This document shows positions 37,312-45,722 of a stretch of 64,000 bases of DNA, one piece after another. The stretch is from Muricauda sp. MAR_2010_75. Its GTDB lineage: Bacteria > Bacteroidota > Bacteroidia > Flavobacteriales > Flavobacteriaceae. Position 1 is the first letter of the stretch. The number at the start of each line of letters is the position of its first letter. Location: positions 1,077,501 to 1,141,500 of the forward strand of contig NZ_JQNJ01000001.1 of NCBI RefSeq assembly GCF_000745185.1, read 5' to 3'. The position numbers were made by a program, and so were the translations under genes. The notes beneath the pieces were generated by a model, which saw only the letters and a program-made list of their open reading frames with translations, made no database searches and had not been told where the DNA came from.

Positions 37312-39171
37312 TTATTCCTTTCCCAATAATTCCTTTTTGATATAGTTGTAATATGATGAAAACTTTGGTTTATCCCAGATTTTATTAGTTGGGGTTCTCA
37401 AACCCAAATTGTTGAGTTCTTCACAAACCTCGGAATGAGACAATCCATTTTTGATTTTTAATTCATAAATGTGGTTGTTCAACTTCTCTCTATCTTTCTT
37501 ACTTATTCTATTTCTCTTTGTTGAGGTTGGAATAATCACTTCCAGATTATTCTCTCCTTCTTCAATATCGTACCGTTTAAATCCTTTTTCGTCTTTTCCT
37601 TCCTTATATATTATGGTATCACCAATAATTGGTTTAAGAAAAGAAATATCCAATTCATGTGATTGAATATTTGGATTGTAGTTCACTTTAATGGATTCTA
37701 CATAATCTTTGAGGAACGTTCTCTTTTTGGAATTATCAAAATTGGGTACATCATCTAAAATCTCATACATCTTCTCAATCCAATTGACCCATCCTTTAGT
37801 ATCAGAATAAAGTTTTTCTTCTTTCTTTAGTTTTTGCAATTCTTCATCGATTACCGTCAACCTTTCAGAGAACTTATCTTTCAATTGTTCCCCATACCTA
37901 CTGGTTAATTTTCCCAATCTAATTTCAAAATCAATTTGTACCAACTCTCTTTCTATTCTCTCTTTTTCTTTCTCCTTTTTGTTTATATAACCTTTTATCT
38001 TGTTCAGTTTCTTTTTATTCTCATTCTCATTTTCCCATTTCGGTTCTAAGTTTTTCTTCTTGAATTCCTCCCTTACTCTCTTGGATTCCGTCAATGATTC
38101 CAAAACTTTATCAAGTACCAAGGTATCGGTCAACTCTGTTCTCAACCCCTTTTTAAGTCCACAGTTGTTGTAATCAAACTTCTCCCCATTGTATTTCCAT
38201 TTATATTCCTTACACCTACCATAGTACATTGAATTCTGTTGGTTTCTTTCTGGTAACATTAACCCACATACACTACACTCCAACAATCCTCTCAACAAGG
38301 ACTGACTTTCTTTGGGTGTATTGTTCCTTGTGGAGGAATCCATCCTTTTTTGAACTCTATCAAATACCTTTTTATCAATGATTTTTGGAGTTTCAATTTC
38401 AATTTCTTCGATAAGTTTCTTTTCTCCGTTGGGTAAATTTTCTTCCCACCTCCATACTTGTTTCCCTATATAAAGGGTATTTCTCAACATCTTTTGAATT
38501 GTTCCCAAATTCCATCCATACTTGGATTTTCTTGGTTGTATTTCCACCTGTTTATCCAAAAACATCTTGATATCCATCGTGGATTGACCTTCATCATACA
38601 TTTTGAATATCTTCTTGACGTACTTCCCTTCTGTATTATCTATAATCAGATTTTTATTCTTTACGGAATATCCAAAAGGAATTGTAGAACCTAAATAGGT
38701 GTTCCCACTTTTGAGAGAATTTCTTTTTCCCATGACACTTCTCATTCTTCTCAATTCATTATCGTATTGAGAAATCAAGGATAACAACCCAATAGTGAGT
38801 TTGTCAGTTAGATTTTTCAAATCATACGGTTTATCACTTTCACCTACATATACCTCAACCCCATAATCCAAAAACACCTTCAGAATGGAATACCAACTGT
38901 TTGAGTATCTCCCCAACCTATCAGTATTAAAAACCCACACCTTCCTAATTCCCTTGGGTTTTTGGATTTCATTCAATAATTCCACCAGTTTTGGACGAAA
39001 ATTGATTTCAACATTATAGGAACTTTGAACACCTTCATTGAATTCAACATAATCGTATCCCAAAACTTTACTCATTTTCCTACCCATTTCTTTCTGAGTA
39101 TCCAAAGAACTCCCATCTACTTCTTGTGGTTTTGAGGAAACACGGTATAACAATCCAATTTTTTTCTTCAT
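37312..39171 (-). CDS. Large serine recombinase (integrase)
   Basis: Probable integrase of the element, 619 aa from the start at 39171 (MKKKIGLLYRVSSKPQ). The resolvase domain has the catalytic Ser in YRVSSKPQ and the arginine motif in VFNTDRLGRYSNSW. A recombinase domain follows (about 165-270, GSTIPFGYSV...MLRNTLYIGKQVW), then a zinc ribbon (CSVCGLMLPER...CKEY...NNCG), a long coiled coil (about 370-460) and a C-terminal HTH-like segment (GLSHSEVCEELNNLGLRTP). Its stop lies 31 bases inside the left att core, the normal arrangement for integrases. Confidence 0.92.
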   Translation of the reverse strand: MKKKIGLLYRVSSKPQEVDGSSLDTQKEMGRKMSKVLGYDYVEFNEGVQSSYNVEINFRPKLVELLNEIQKPKGIRKVWVFNTDRLGRYSNSWYSILKVFLDYGVEVYVGESDKPYDLKNLTDKLTIGLLSLISQYDNELRRMRSVMGKRNSLKSGNTYLGSTIPFGYSVKNKNLIIDNTEGKYVKKIFKMYDEGQSTMDIKMFLDKQVEIQPRKSKYGWNLGTIQKMLRNTLYIGKQVWRWEENLPNGEKKLIEEIEIETPKIIDKKVFDRVQKRMDSSTRNNTPKESQSLLRGLLECSVCGLMLPERNQQNSMYYGRCKEYKWKYNGEKFDYNNCGLKKGLRTELTDTLVLDKVLESLTESKRVREEFKKKNLEPKWENENENKKKLNKIKGYINKKEKEKERIERELVQIDFEIRLGKLTSRYGEQLKDKFSERLTVIDEELQKLKKEEKLYSDTKGWVNWIEKMYEILDDVPNFDNSKKRTFLKDYVESIKVNYNPNIQSHELDISFLKPIIGDTIIYKEGKDEKGFKRYDIEEGENNLEVIIPTSTKRNRISKKDREKLNNHIYELKIKNGLSHSEVCEELNNLGLRTPTNKIWDKPKFSSYYNYIKKELLGKE

Positions 39172-39346
39172 CTGAGTAAGATTTATAAACACGTCAAAAT
39201 ATAGTATCTGTCTAATTTATACTTTTTCTTACCAATGTCAACTGGTTTTACTTCGTTTTTCTTAAAACCATCAAAGTTTCCACTTTTTACCGAAAACCTT
39301 TACGTTTTCCCCTTCTCCCCAATACTTATTGTAAGAAAGAGGTAAA

Positions 39347-39361
39347 TACTGTAATACAGTA
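39347..39361. promoter_or_regulatory. 15-bp palindrome upstream of the rep-like gene
   Basis: TACTGTAATACAGTA: perfect 7-bp arms around one A, in the 294-base gap between the divergent recombinase and rep-like genes. Operator-like. Confidence 0.4.
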
Positions 39362-39418
39362 CCATGAGAATGGTTGAAAGAGTACTATCGATTTCTAAGT
39401 TTAACGAACATCAATACC

Positions 39419-39446
39419 GGTAATGGGTAAATGGTATTCCATTACC
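39419..39446 (+). other. Hairpin just upstream of the rep-like gene
   Basis: GGTAATGG and CCATTACC form a perfect 8-bp stem around a 12-base loop, 20 bases before the ATG. It could be a rolling-circle nick-site hairpin or a translational control structure; undecided. Confidence 0.4.
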
Positions 39447-39465
39447 AATAATTCAAATAACAATT

Positions 39466-39867
39466 ATGAAATCAATGGGAGTAATGTTCAGAAAGATTGA
39501 TAAAACTGCTAACAACAGAATCACCAATCCAAACAGGGAACTATTGAAAAAACAAGTAAAAACCCTGCACAGAAAACTAAAGAAGAAGGATGATATAACC
39601 ACTTACTACGTCATTGAAAGTGACACCAACAAAGGTGGTAAGTACCACACCCACCTCCTAATCAAGTACAACAATCAGGAGAACCTCTACAACGGGTTAT
39701 CTCGATTCGTAGGTGGAACAATATGGGAAGAAAAAGATTGGGGATTGGACACCCTTAAAACTTGCAAGGGAACGTTTGGTGAGGTGGATGTACACCCTAT
39801 CCATGATGAAGTTGAGTTTATGAGGTACATGGACAAAAAAGAAATGATTGAAAAACCATTGATTTAA
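39466..39867 (+). CDS. HUH-type Rep-like endonuclease, small
   Basis: A 133-residue protein with the order of motifs of rolling-circle replication initiators. YYVIESDTNKGGKYHTHLLI contains HTH at residues 61-63, fitting the His-U-His metal motif with a preceding acidic residue. VDVHPIHDEVEFMRYMDKKE contains Y121-x-x-K, like the catalytic Tyr and Lys of Rep motif 3. Length fits a bare HUH domain without helicase. A hairpin lies just upstream. Assignment rests on motif reading only; a small RNA- or DNA-binding protein of another fold remains possible. Confidence 0.6.
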   Translation: MKSMGVMFRKIDKTANNRITNPNRELLKKQVKTLHRKLKKKDDITTYYVIESDTNKGGKYHTHLLIKYNNQENLYNGLSRFVGGTIWEEKDWGLDTLKTCKGTFGEVDVHPIHDEVEFMRYMDKKEMIEKPLI

Positions 39868-39902
39868 GAACAAGAGTATTTATACAAAAAGAGGAACTGA
39901 TT

Positions 39903-40403
39903 ATGATAGATGGAATAAAACTGACAACTGAGGGTATTACACCTCAACAAATGAAAATCCGATTAAAGGAACTTAGTGGTGTCCCATTGTATGAATGGGA
40001 AAAAAAAGAAGTGGAAATCCCTTCAGAGGATGAAGATGAACTCTTTGATTTGGATGAAATCCTCAGGGAAATGGGATATGATGATGAAGATGAATTTGAT
40101 ATAGAGGATTCAGAGGAAGATGTTTACAAGAAACTTTCCAGTTTGGAACTCAATGAGGGAAAGGTGAACGTGGATGGTATAAAGTTCATTTCCGTTATTA
40201 CCTCAGATAATGTTTTATCATTCATACCATCCACCATAAAGGATATCATGGGAATCGAGGATAAGGGATGGGATGAAATGGATACCATCAAAAATATCAT
40301 CACCCATTTGAAGAAGAAATTCAAAGGATTGGATTTCAACCCATCATTTGATTATGACGGTCAAGGATATGGTGTTGAGGTGGATATGAACTCGTTTATT
40401 TAA
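39903..40403 (+). CDS. Acidic protein of unknown function
   Basis: 166 residues, not recognised. The middle (about 40-75) is strongly acidic (SEDEDELFDLDEILREMGYD, then DDEDEFDIEDSEED). The C-terminal half (KVNVDGIKFISVITSDNVL) looks like a small alpha/beta domain. It lies 35 bases after the Rep-like gene and 5 bases before the HTH gene, so the three form one unit. Acidic partners of DNA-acting proteins are common in plasmids and phages; any such role here is inference. Confidence 0.7.
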   Translation: MIDGIKLTTEGITPQQMKIRLKELSGVPLYEWEKKEVEIPSEDEDELFDLDEILREMGYDDEDEFDIEDSEEDVYKKLSSLELNEGKVNVDGIKFISVITSDNVLSFIPSTIKDIMGIEDKGWDEMDTIKNIITHLKKKFKGLDFNPSFDYDGQGYGVEVDMNSFI

Positions 40404-40408
40404 AGGAA

Positions 40409-40597
40409 ATGGAAAAAAGAATTACAAAACAAGAACTTGAAAAAATGTACGGTGTGGGTAGAAAGACCATTGAGAATTGGGTAAAGAAATATGATTTACC
40501 CCTCATTAGGGTATCTCCCAACAAGAAGTACATCAGAAAGAGTGATTTGATGGAATGGGAAGAATCGAAGATGGAAAATATATTAAGAGAGGTTTAA
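40409..40597 (+). CDS. Small HTH DNA-binding protein, excisionase-like
   Basis: 62 residues: ITKQELEKMYGVGRKTIENW is a helix-turn-helix, followed by a wing with SPNKKYIRKSDLMEWEE, the pattern of MerR/HTH_17 excisionase-type proteins. It could be a recombination directionality factor for the serine integrase or a regulator of the rep-like operon. It is the third gene in that operon. Confidence 0.75.
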   Translation: MEKRITKQELEKMYGVGRKTIENWVKKYDLPLIRVSPNKKYIRKSDLMEWEESKMENILREV

Positions 40598-40746
40598 ATT
40601 TCAAACTATGTCAAAGTTTGAAAATGACACACTATTCGGTAGAATGTATTACCTTTTTAATATATCACCTATGTGGACTATGGTGTTCATGTTGAAATAA
40701 ATTTCCGATGAGGACTGTTCTTGAAAATGGAACAAATGTGATTTCA

Positions 40747-41295
40747 TTATTTGAGGAAATCCCAAAATTTCAACTTATTGTCCCTCCATTTCTTTATAAC
40801 CATATCATTATCCTTCTCCATCTCCTTCATTAGATTGTTTGTAATAATTCTACGAATATCTTCTCTACACTCATCAGATAGATTGTCTTTCCAATCATTC
40901 ACACGAGGTCCATATTTTGCAACCTGAAGAATCTCATCCACCTTGTACCGTACATTTTCATCACTCCCCAAGTATACTTTCCTTTTAATATTACCCAAAT
41001 CCACATTCAAACTCCATTGATAATTGTTACTTGATTGTTGAGTCGGTGATACGGAAGGTATGTAATTGGTTTGAAATGAATGAAGTTCTTTATAGAGTTG
41101 GGTTCTTTCCTTTTCCCATTCCCTTCTTTCTTCTTTCAGTTCCCCTAATTTACTTTTCAACCTTTCAATTCTCTTCTTTCTTATTTTGATCCAATGTTGA
41201 AGTGTTCCAAATCTCTTCTTTTTGTCTTGGATATCCTCGGGGGTTTTCTCCCATACCTCATCCTCCACATATTTCAATTGATAATTCCTACTCAT
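40747..41295 (-). CDS. Coiled-coil protein of unknown function
   Basis: About 182 residues from the start at 41295 (MSRNYQLKYVEDEVWEKTPE). Residues 30-75 are a Lys/Glu/Arg coiled coil (IRKKRIERLKSKLGELKEER). The second half (WSLNVDLGNIKRKVYLGSDE) has a beta-like segment resembling short phage-type DNA-interaction domains but no known motif. It is transcribed alone against its neighbours. Not recognised. Confidence 0.65.
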   Translation of the reverse strand: MSRNYQLKYVEDEVWEKTPEDIQDKKKRFGTLQHWIKIRKKRIERLKSKLGELKEERREWEKERTQLYKELHSFQTNYIPSVSPTQQSSNNYQWSLNVDLGNIKRKVYLGSDENVRYKVDEILQVAKYGPRVNDWKDNLSDECREDIRRIITNNLMKEMEKDNDMVIKKWRDNKLKFWDFLK

Positions 41296-41475
41296 CGTTT
41301 GATGGATTTTAAATGACAAGGTAAAAAAATATCAAAAAATAACTCTACACTTTTTTAAAAATATTAACAGAGTAAAGTGTTGACTATCTTGTATATGTAA
41401 TTGATTGATAAGGTTATAACATTGGTTGTCAGTCTCTAACAAAAATTAAATAGTTAAACTCTAAAATTTAAAATC

Positions 41476-42003
41476 ATGAAGAAAAATGATGTTTTAAAAA
41501 GTGTAAAAGTGATTTCGTTGAATCCAAAAAGTCAAGAAAAAGAAGAAACTCTAAGGGTTTTTATTGATGAACTCTCTAAATCACTTAACATTTCCATAGA
41601 CGATTTCGAAATTGATTATACGTGGTGTAATTATCACGTTGTCCACAACAAGAAACCCTTTCATGGTTCTGATTTACGTCTTCTTAGTAGATATTCCAAT
41701 GAAAAATTCAAAATCCAATTTACCCCAGTGAGTTCTAATACTGTGGAACTTCAATGGATTGAAGTATTTGATAATGGAAATGGTTTAGGTTCAGATTTAA
41801 TGAATGAAATACTTGATGTATCAGATAAAACAGGGATTAACATCAAAGTACTCCCAGTTGATTTCAAGTGTAATGAGTTCGGAGGATATCTGAATAGGTT
41901 GAGAGAGTGGTATCGTTCCTTTGGATTTACATCAAAAATTTACAACAAGACCCCTTACCTCCACTATTATTCACAGAAGGTAGAATTAAAAATGGTATCC
42001 TAA
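41476..42003 (+). CDS. GNAT-fold acetyltransferase-like protein
   Basis: 175 residues. ELQWIEVFDNGNGLGSDLMN resembles the beta4-alpha3 acetyl-CoA loop (GNGLGSDL in place of RGxGxA/G). LREWYRSFGFTSKIYNKTPY near the end matches the GNAT C-terminal FYxxxGF pattern. The N-terminal part (DYTWCNYHVVHNKKPFHGSD) is unlike typical GNATs. Similar short GNAT-like proteins occur in phages and plasmids. The next gene starts 21 bases after its stop. Substrate unknown. Confidence 0.6.
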   Translation: MKKNDVLKSVKVISLNPKSQEKEETLRVFIDELSKSLNISIDDFEIDYTWCNYHVVHNKKPFHGSDLRLLSRYSNEKFKIQFTPVSSNTVELQWIEVFDNGNGLGSDLMNEILDVSDKTGINIKVLPVDFKCNEFGGYLNRLREWYRSFGFTSKIYNKTPYLHYYSQKVELKMVS

Positions 42004-42023
42004 TCAAAGTTGTTGAAAGTACT

Positions 42024-42467
42024 ATGAAGTATAAGACTCCGAGGTACACAGGTAAACCATCAAAACGAAAGTTCTTGGGATTTGGTTTCTACATTCAAAG
42101 TAATGAAAGACTTTCAAAAAAGAATAGAGAGAAATTACTGTTGGATTCGGAGATTCATTTGGGTGAGGTGTTTGAAGGACTAAATCTTACCGAAAATTTC
42201 ATCAATTCCACTGGATTGGTGAAAGAACTGGATCCCAACCTGTCAGACTACGAACTCCTGGGGATGTGGAATCCAATATATGAGGAATTTGGTTACTTGA
42301 TGTCAGAGTTCAAGGAAAAATGGGAGGAAACCAAAATTAAAGAGTTCAAAAACCATGGTTTCAAACAGTCAAGTGAGTTTGAAGAATTAAAATCAAGGGT
42401 TAGTAATATCGAAAAGGAGATAATGAAATTGAAAATGAATAAAATCAAAGGTTTGTTAGGTGTTTGA
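42024..42467 (+). CDS. Small coiled-coil protein of unknown function
   Basis: 147 residues from ATG 42024 (MKYKTPRYTGKPSKRKFLGF); the frame is open further upstream but overlaps the GNAT-like gene. The basic N-terminus is followed by a helical region, and the C-terminal 35 residues (SRVSNIEKEIMKLKMNKIKG) are a coiled coil. Not recognised. It is the second gene of a two-gene unit ending at the terminator at 42530. Confidence 0.6.
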   Translation: MKYKTPRYTGKPSKRKFLGFGFYIQSNERLSKKNREKLLLDSEIHLGEVFEGLNLTENFINSTGLVKELDPNLSDYELLGMWNPIYEEFGYLMSEFKEKWEETKIKEFKNHGFKQSSEFEELKSRVSNIEKEIMKLKMNKIKGLLGV

Positions 42468-42529
42468 AAACCAATTGAACTCATTAAAATATTATTGGAT
42501 GATTGGATTCAGTTAAATACCCAAGAGGA

Positions 42530-42556
42530 CCCTCACTATCGGTAGTGGGGTTTTTC
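42530..42556 (+). terminator. Rho-independent terminator inside the element
   Basis: CCTCACTA and TAGTGGGG form a stem (with one T-G pair) around TCGG, followed by TTTTT, 62 bases after the coiled-coil gene. Confidence 0.75.
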
Positions 42557-42746
42557 CTTTTAGGGAGTATGTAAGAACAAAAATGAAAAGGAGTGAAAGA
42601 TTGATATACTCTGTTTGGAATCGATTCATGACCACCCTACAAGATATGTTGAAGATGGTTCATCGATTGTCACTATAAAATGAAAAAATTATATCTTTTC
42701 ATCATATAAATTATATATAGTTTTAATTATTAAAGAATCTACTCAC

Positions 42747-43772
42747 ATGACTTTCTCTCGAATATCTTTTCTTTTTGTTCTTTTAGTGGTATTATTTGGA
42801 TGTAACAATCCTTCAAAAAAAACAATTTTTGATAATCTTAGTATAGAGGAAATCAAAACTATTTCTAAAAGAATCCAAGAGTTTCCCATGATGTATGAGG
42901 AAATAATGGAGATTAGAAATTCCCCGAAGTTGAATACACAGGAACGAGTTGATTTTTCTGAACTCACCTATGAAGACTTCATAGATTATCATGAATTGGT
43001 TAATGATTCTACATATTGGGGAGAGGAACTTCAAAAATTTGAGGAACAATGGAATAATGAGTATGGTTTAATTGATAAGAAAATAGATTCTTTAATAGAA
43101 TATTACAACATAAAATACGAGAAGGAAAAATTAGAGAATTATGTTAAAATAGAACCCATTCAATACTATCCATACTATAAAGACATAGACTCCATTTTAA
43201 TTGATGGATATCGTTTTGAATTTAAACTCACACCCATAAAAGGAAAATTAGATAAAGTTTCGTTTTCTTTCAATTTAAAACCGATAAAACCGAACAATAG
43301 ATCATTAGAGAATTTTGGTTTAATGGATGAAATAGATGTTTTTCATTTTACTCCTTTTTCGAATGTTGTAAATGTTTTTGGTTTTATTGTTGACGTAAAT
43401 AATGACAAATGGTTTAGAGTTCTTAGGGATAAAAAAATTGATGATTTATTAAAGAATTATGAAATAGTCTACGAGGTCCAGTCACTAACATTTAACGGGA
43501 TTTATATGTTCCACGGGGATTTTGAACCACCCTTTGAAATCATGAGGTACAATAAATCAATAAATGAAGGTGAAAGTTCCTCTGTTATAGGTTATAGACG
43601 TGAATACATTAGTGAAAATATTTTGAAGAATGACGATTACATTTCCCTTACTTCTTACAAAGAAAAACAGAAGGATAGTATTCTGGGGTTGAACCAAAAA
43701 TTTCAGATGGTCCAAAAATTTCAAATTATGAAGTATGAACTAAAAAATAGAGGTAAAACTCTCAATTTTTAA
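42747..43772 (+). CDS. Lipoprotein of unknown function (element cargo)
   Basis: 341 residues. MTFSRISFLFVLLVVLFGC is a lipoprotein signal peptide, so the product is exported and lipid-anchored. The N-terminal 100 mature residues are charged and helical; the C-terminal half is beta-rich (EIVYEVQSLTFNGIYMFHGD). No family recognised. It has its own 279-base AT-rich upstream gap and overlaps the frameshifted small gene tail-to-tail. As cargo it could alter the cell surface or interact with phage or conjugation; nothing in the sequence decides this. Confidence 0.75.
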   Translation: MTFSRISFLFVLLVVLFGCNNPSKKTIFDNLSIEEIKTISKRIQEFPMMYEEIMEIRNSPKLNTQERVDFSELTYEDFIDYHELVNDSTYWGEELQKFEEQWNNEYGLIDKKIDSLIEYYNIKYEKEKLENYVKIEPIQYYPYYKDIDSILIDGYRFEFKLTPIKGKLDKVSFSFNLKPIKPNNRSLENFGLMDEIDVFHFTPFSNVVNVFGFIVDVNNDKWFRVLRDKKIDDLLKNYEIVYEVQSLTFNGIYMFHGDFEPPFEIMRYNKSINEGESSSVIGYRREYISENILKNDDYISLTSYKEKQKDSILGLNQKFQMVQKFQIMKYELKNRGKTLNF

Positions 43773-43958
43773 TCCAAATACTCTGAAAGAATTTTCAAGA
43801 ATTGATTTTCGTATTCATAAATCCCTAACCATACATCCAACCCATTCAAACCAACTTACATAGGGTTCTTTTTCCAACCCTCTCACATACCTCAACCCAT
43901 TTATCCTTTCATATTCCTTACGGAGTTCCTTCTTCCGTTTCTTTGATATATTTCTCAA
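43769..43958 (-). pseudogene. Small gene broken by one frameshift, downstream of the resolvase
   Basis: Starting at a TTG that overlaps the resolvase stop, the minus strand encodes MRNISKKRKKELRKEYERIN and continues to EKEPYVSWFEW. A shift of one base then gives VWLGIYEYENQFLKILSEYL and a stop at 43769. Both halves look like coherent protein sequence and together make about 62 residues; each alone ends abruptly. The total length is a multiple of three plus one. Either a disabled small gene or a sequencing error. Function unknown. Confidence 0.45.
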
Positions 43959-44560
43959 ACCTCAACATATTTACGAACCTTGACAACTGTTTTTGGTGAT
44001 ACTCCCAACCTAGAACTAATATCTCTTACCGATTTACCCTTTTCAAGAAGTGAGATGATTTTCTTAGTAGAATTTTTCTCTAAAAATGTACTCCTACTCT
44101 CAACAGAACCAACTTTTCTACCCAACTTCCCTCCTTTATTTACATATACTTTTCTACCCATTTCAGTTCTTTCACGAATGTTATCCCTTTCAAGTTCATA
44201 AAGTGAACTCATAACAGAGGTAATCAAGTTCCAAATTGGATTTTTCTTACCATTTACTTGGGATTGAAGATTACCCATTCCCCTTACCACAACATTAACC
44301 CCATTCTTTTCAAAGAAGTTTAGAGTTGTAAGGGTATCTAAAGTATTTCTACCCAATCTCGATAAATCTTCCACAACCACCTCTGAAACTTTACTTTCAT
44401 TTATCAATTCAGTTAGTTTCCTACCTTTTTCCCGTTTAGAAAATGGAACTTTACCACTTACACCTTTATCGAAAAGGGTTAAATCATAGTTCTCTTTATC
44501 GAGTTTAAATCTTTCTCCCTCTTGTTGGATGGTTGAGGTTCTGTTGTACTTGACTCTCAT
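43955..44560 (-). CDS. Small serine recombinase (resolvase/invertase family)
   Basis: 201 residues. MRVKYNRTSTIQQEGERF contains the catalytic Ser in NRTST; VVEDLSRLGRNTLDTL is the arginine motif; the C-terminal HTH reads KSVRDISSRLGVSPKTVVKV. Compact resolvase architecture, unlike the 619-aa integrase of the same element. It may resolve multimers of a circular form or invert DNA. Repeats in its upstream region could be binding sites. Confidence 0.9.
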   Translation of the reverse strand: MRVKYNRTSTIQQEGERFKLDKENYDLTLFDKGVSGKVPFSKREKGRKLTELINESKVSEVVVEDLSRLGRNTLDTLTTLNFFEKNGVNVVVRGMGNLQSQVNGKKNPIWNLITSVMSSLYELERDNIRERTEMGRKVYVNKGGKLGRKVGSVESRSTFLEKNSTKKIISLLEKGKSVRDISSRLGVSPKTVVKVRKYVEV

Positions 44561-44578
44561 GATAGAATTAATTAAAAG

Positions 44579-44710
44579 TGTTACCCTTTTTATTTCAATA
44601 TTAAATATACAACATTCCTGATTGACCCGGAAGTAAAAATCAGGTTTTAATGTTACCTTTTTTATTAAGATTAAAAGGGAAGTGAATTAAAAGTCATCGT
44701 GAATTAAAGT
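44579..44710. repeat. Direct repeats upstream of the resolvase, candidate res region
   Basis: TGTTACCCTTTTTATT (44579-44594) and TGTTACCTTTTTTATT (44651-44666) differ at one position. GTGAATTAAAAGT (44682-44694) and GTGAATTAAAGT (44699-44710) form a second pair 17 bases apart. They fill the 194-base gap between the divergent resolvase and membrane-protein genes. Confidence 0.4.
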
Positions 44711-44754
44711 GGGACGGATTGAGTATATTAACTTACTCTTAGAATTCATAAATC

Positions 44755-45519
44755 ATGGAACGAGATAACTTAAAATTATTATTACCATATTCTGGAACAA
44801 TTTTGATAATAATAGGTTACTTAAAGTTAAAAGTTTATTATTCGTATTTTGGATTGAATATTTTGAATTACCTAGAACTTTCCGAATTACTCACCCAATT
44901 TCTACCAGATTTTTTAAACTATCTACTTACGTACATTGTCATTATATTTTTTGTGTTCTTATTACCGAAAAAAAATAAATCTTCCAACATTGAGGACACA
45001 TTATTGTCTTCTAATTGGAAAACAAGAATTAAATCTTATATCGCAAGTTGGTTTTCAATATTAGGTCTAATATCGTTGATTATAGTTTTAGGGTTTATTA
45101 TATTTCTTTGGGTAAACCATGATTTTTTTGTTATCAAATATCTTCTGTGGTTAGTGTTGACCATGTTTCTTTTTTTGATTCTTGGTCAAGAATCCATATA
45201 CAAATATTTTAAAATCTTCAAAAAATATCCACGATTAGACTACCTATTCATTTTAATTTCTACAATAACTTTAACAATATTGAGTATTCTTTCGGGTTTA
45301 TTCGAGTCAAGAATGGTACTACGTTACCATCATAAGAACGTAACAATTTTTACCCACAAGAAAAAAGTAATTACTACCGATAAAGACATTATACTTATTG
45401 GACAAACCAACAAATATCTATTCTTATATGATAAAGAAATGAAACTGTCAAAAGTTTATAAAAGAGAGGAAATAAATGATTTTCAAGTTTTGAATTATGA
45501 CAAATTTGATTTGGAGTAA
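44755..45519 (+). CDS. Membrane protein of unknown function (element cargo)
   Basis: 254 residues with five hydrophobic segments (about 8-25, 50-70, 95-120, 125-145, 160-185). A C-terminal soluble domain of about 65 residues (KKKVITTDKDIILIGQTNKY, then LFLYDKEMKLSKVYK) looks beta-stranded. No family recognised. Very AT-rich. It has a separate transcription unit. A regulatory or phage/plasmid-exclusion role would be guesswork. Confidence 0.7.
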   Translation: MERDNLKLLLPYSGTILIIIGYLKLKVYYSYFGLNILNYLELSELLTQFLPDFLNYLLTYIVIIFFVFLLPKKNKSSNIEDTLLSSNWKTRIKSYIASWFSILGLISLIIVLGFIIFLWVNHDFFVIKYLLWLVLTMFLFLILGQESIYKYFKIFKKYPRLDYLFILISTITLTILSILSGLFESRMVLRYHHKNVTIFTHKKKVITTDKDIILIGQTNKYLFLYDKEMKLSKVYKREEINDFQVLNYDKFDLE

Positions 45520-45722
45520 TCTCATTTTTTTAACTTCATGTTTCTTAAAAACTTTTCGTGAAAGTACCCCCACCCCCCTTCATTAAAAACCTTAAAGGAC
45601 CCGTTTTTATATCGAGGTCAATTTTTTTCCCTATGGGAACTTTTTCAAAAATAAAAATCCATGATACTTATAGATGAAGTGTGAACCAACAACACTTCCA
45701 AAGAACCAATAAGAAAAGAATT

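Noticed and set aside
40608..40700. 30-codon ORF starting MSKFENDTLFGRMYY
   Set aside because: It has an ATG and a plausible look, but is short, has no recognisable motif or ribosome-binding context, and lies in AT-rich intergenic DNA.
42583..42678. 31-codon ORF starting MKRSERLIYSVWN
   Set aside because: Follows the terminator at 42530 and is too short to support without homologues.
45566..45580. C-rich tract near 45570 as a phase-variation or regulatory element
   Set aside because: Interrupted (CCCCC-A-CCCCCC) and not inside or obviously controlling a gene; likely incidental.
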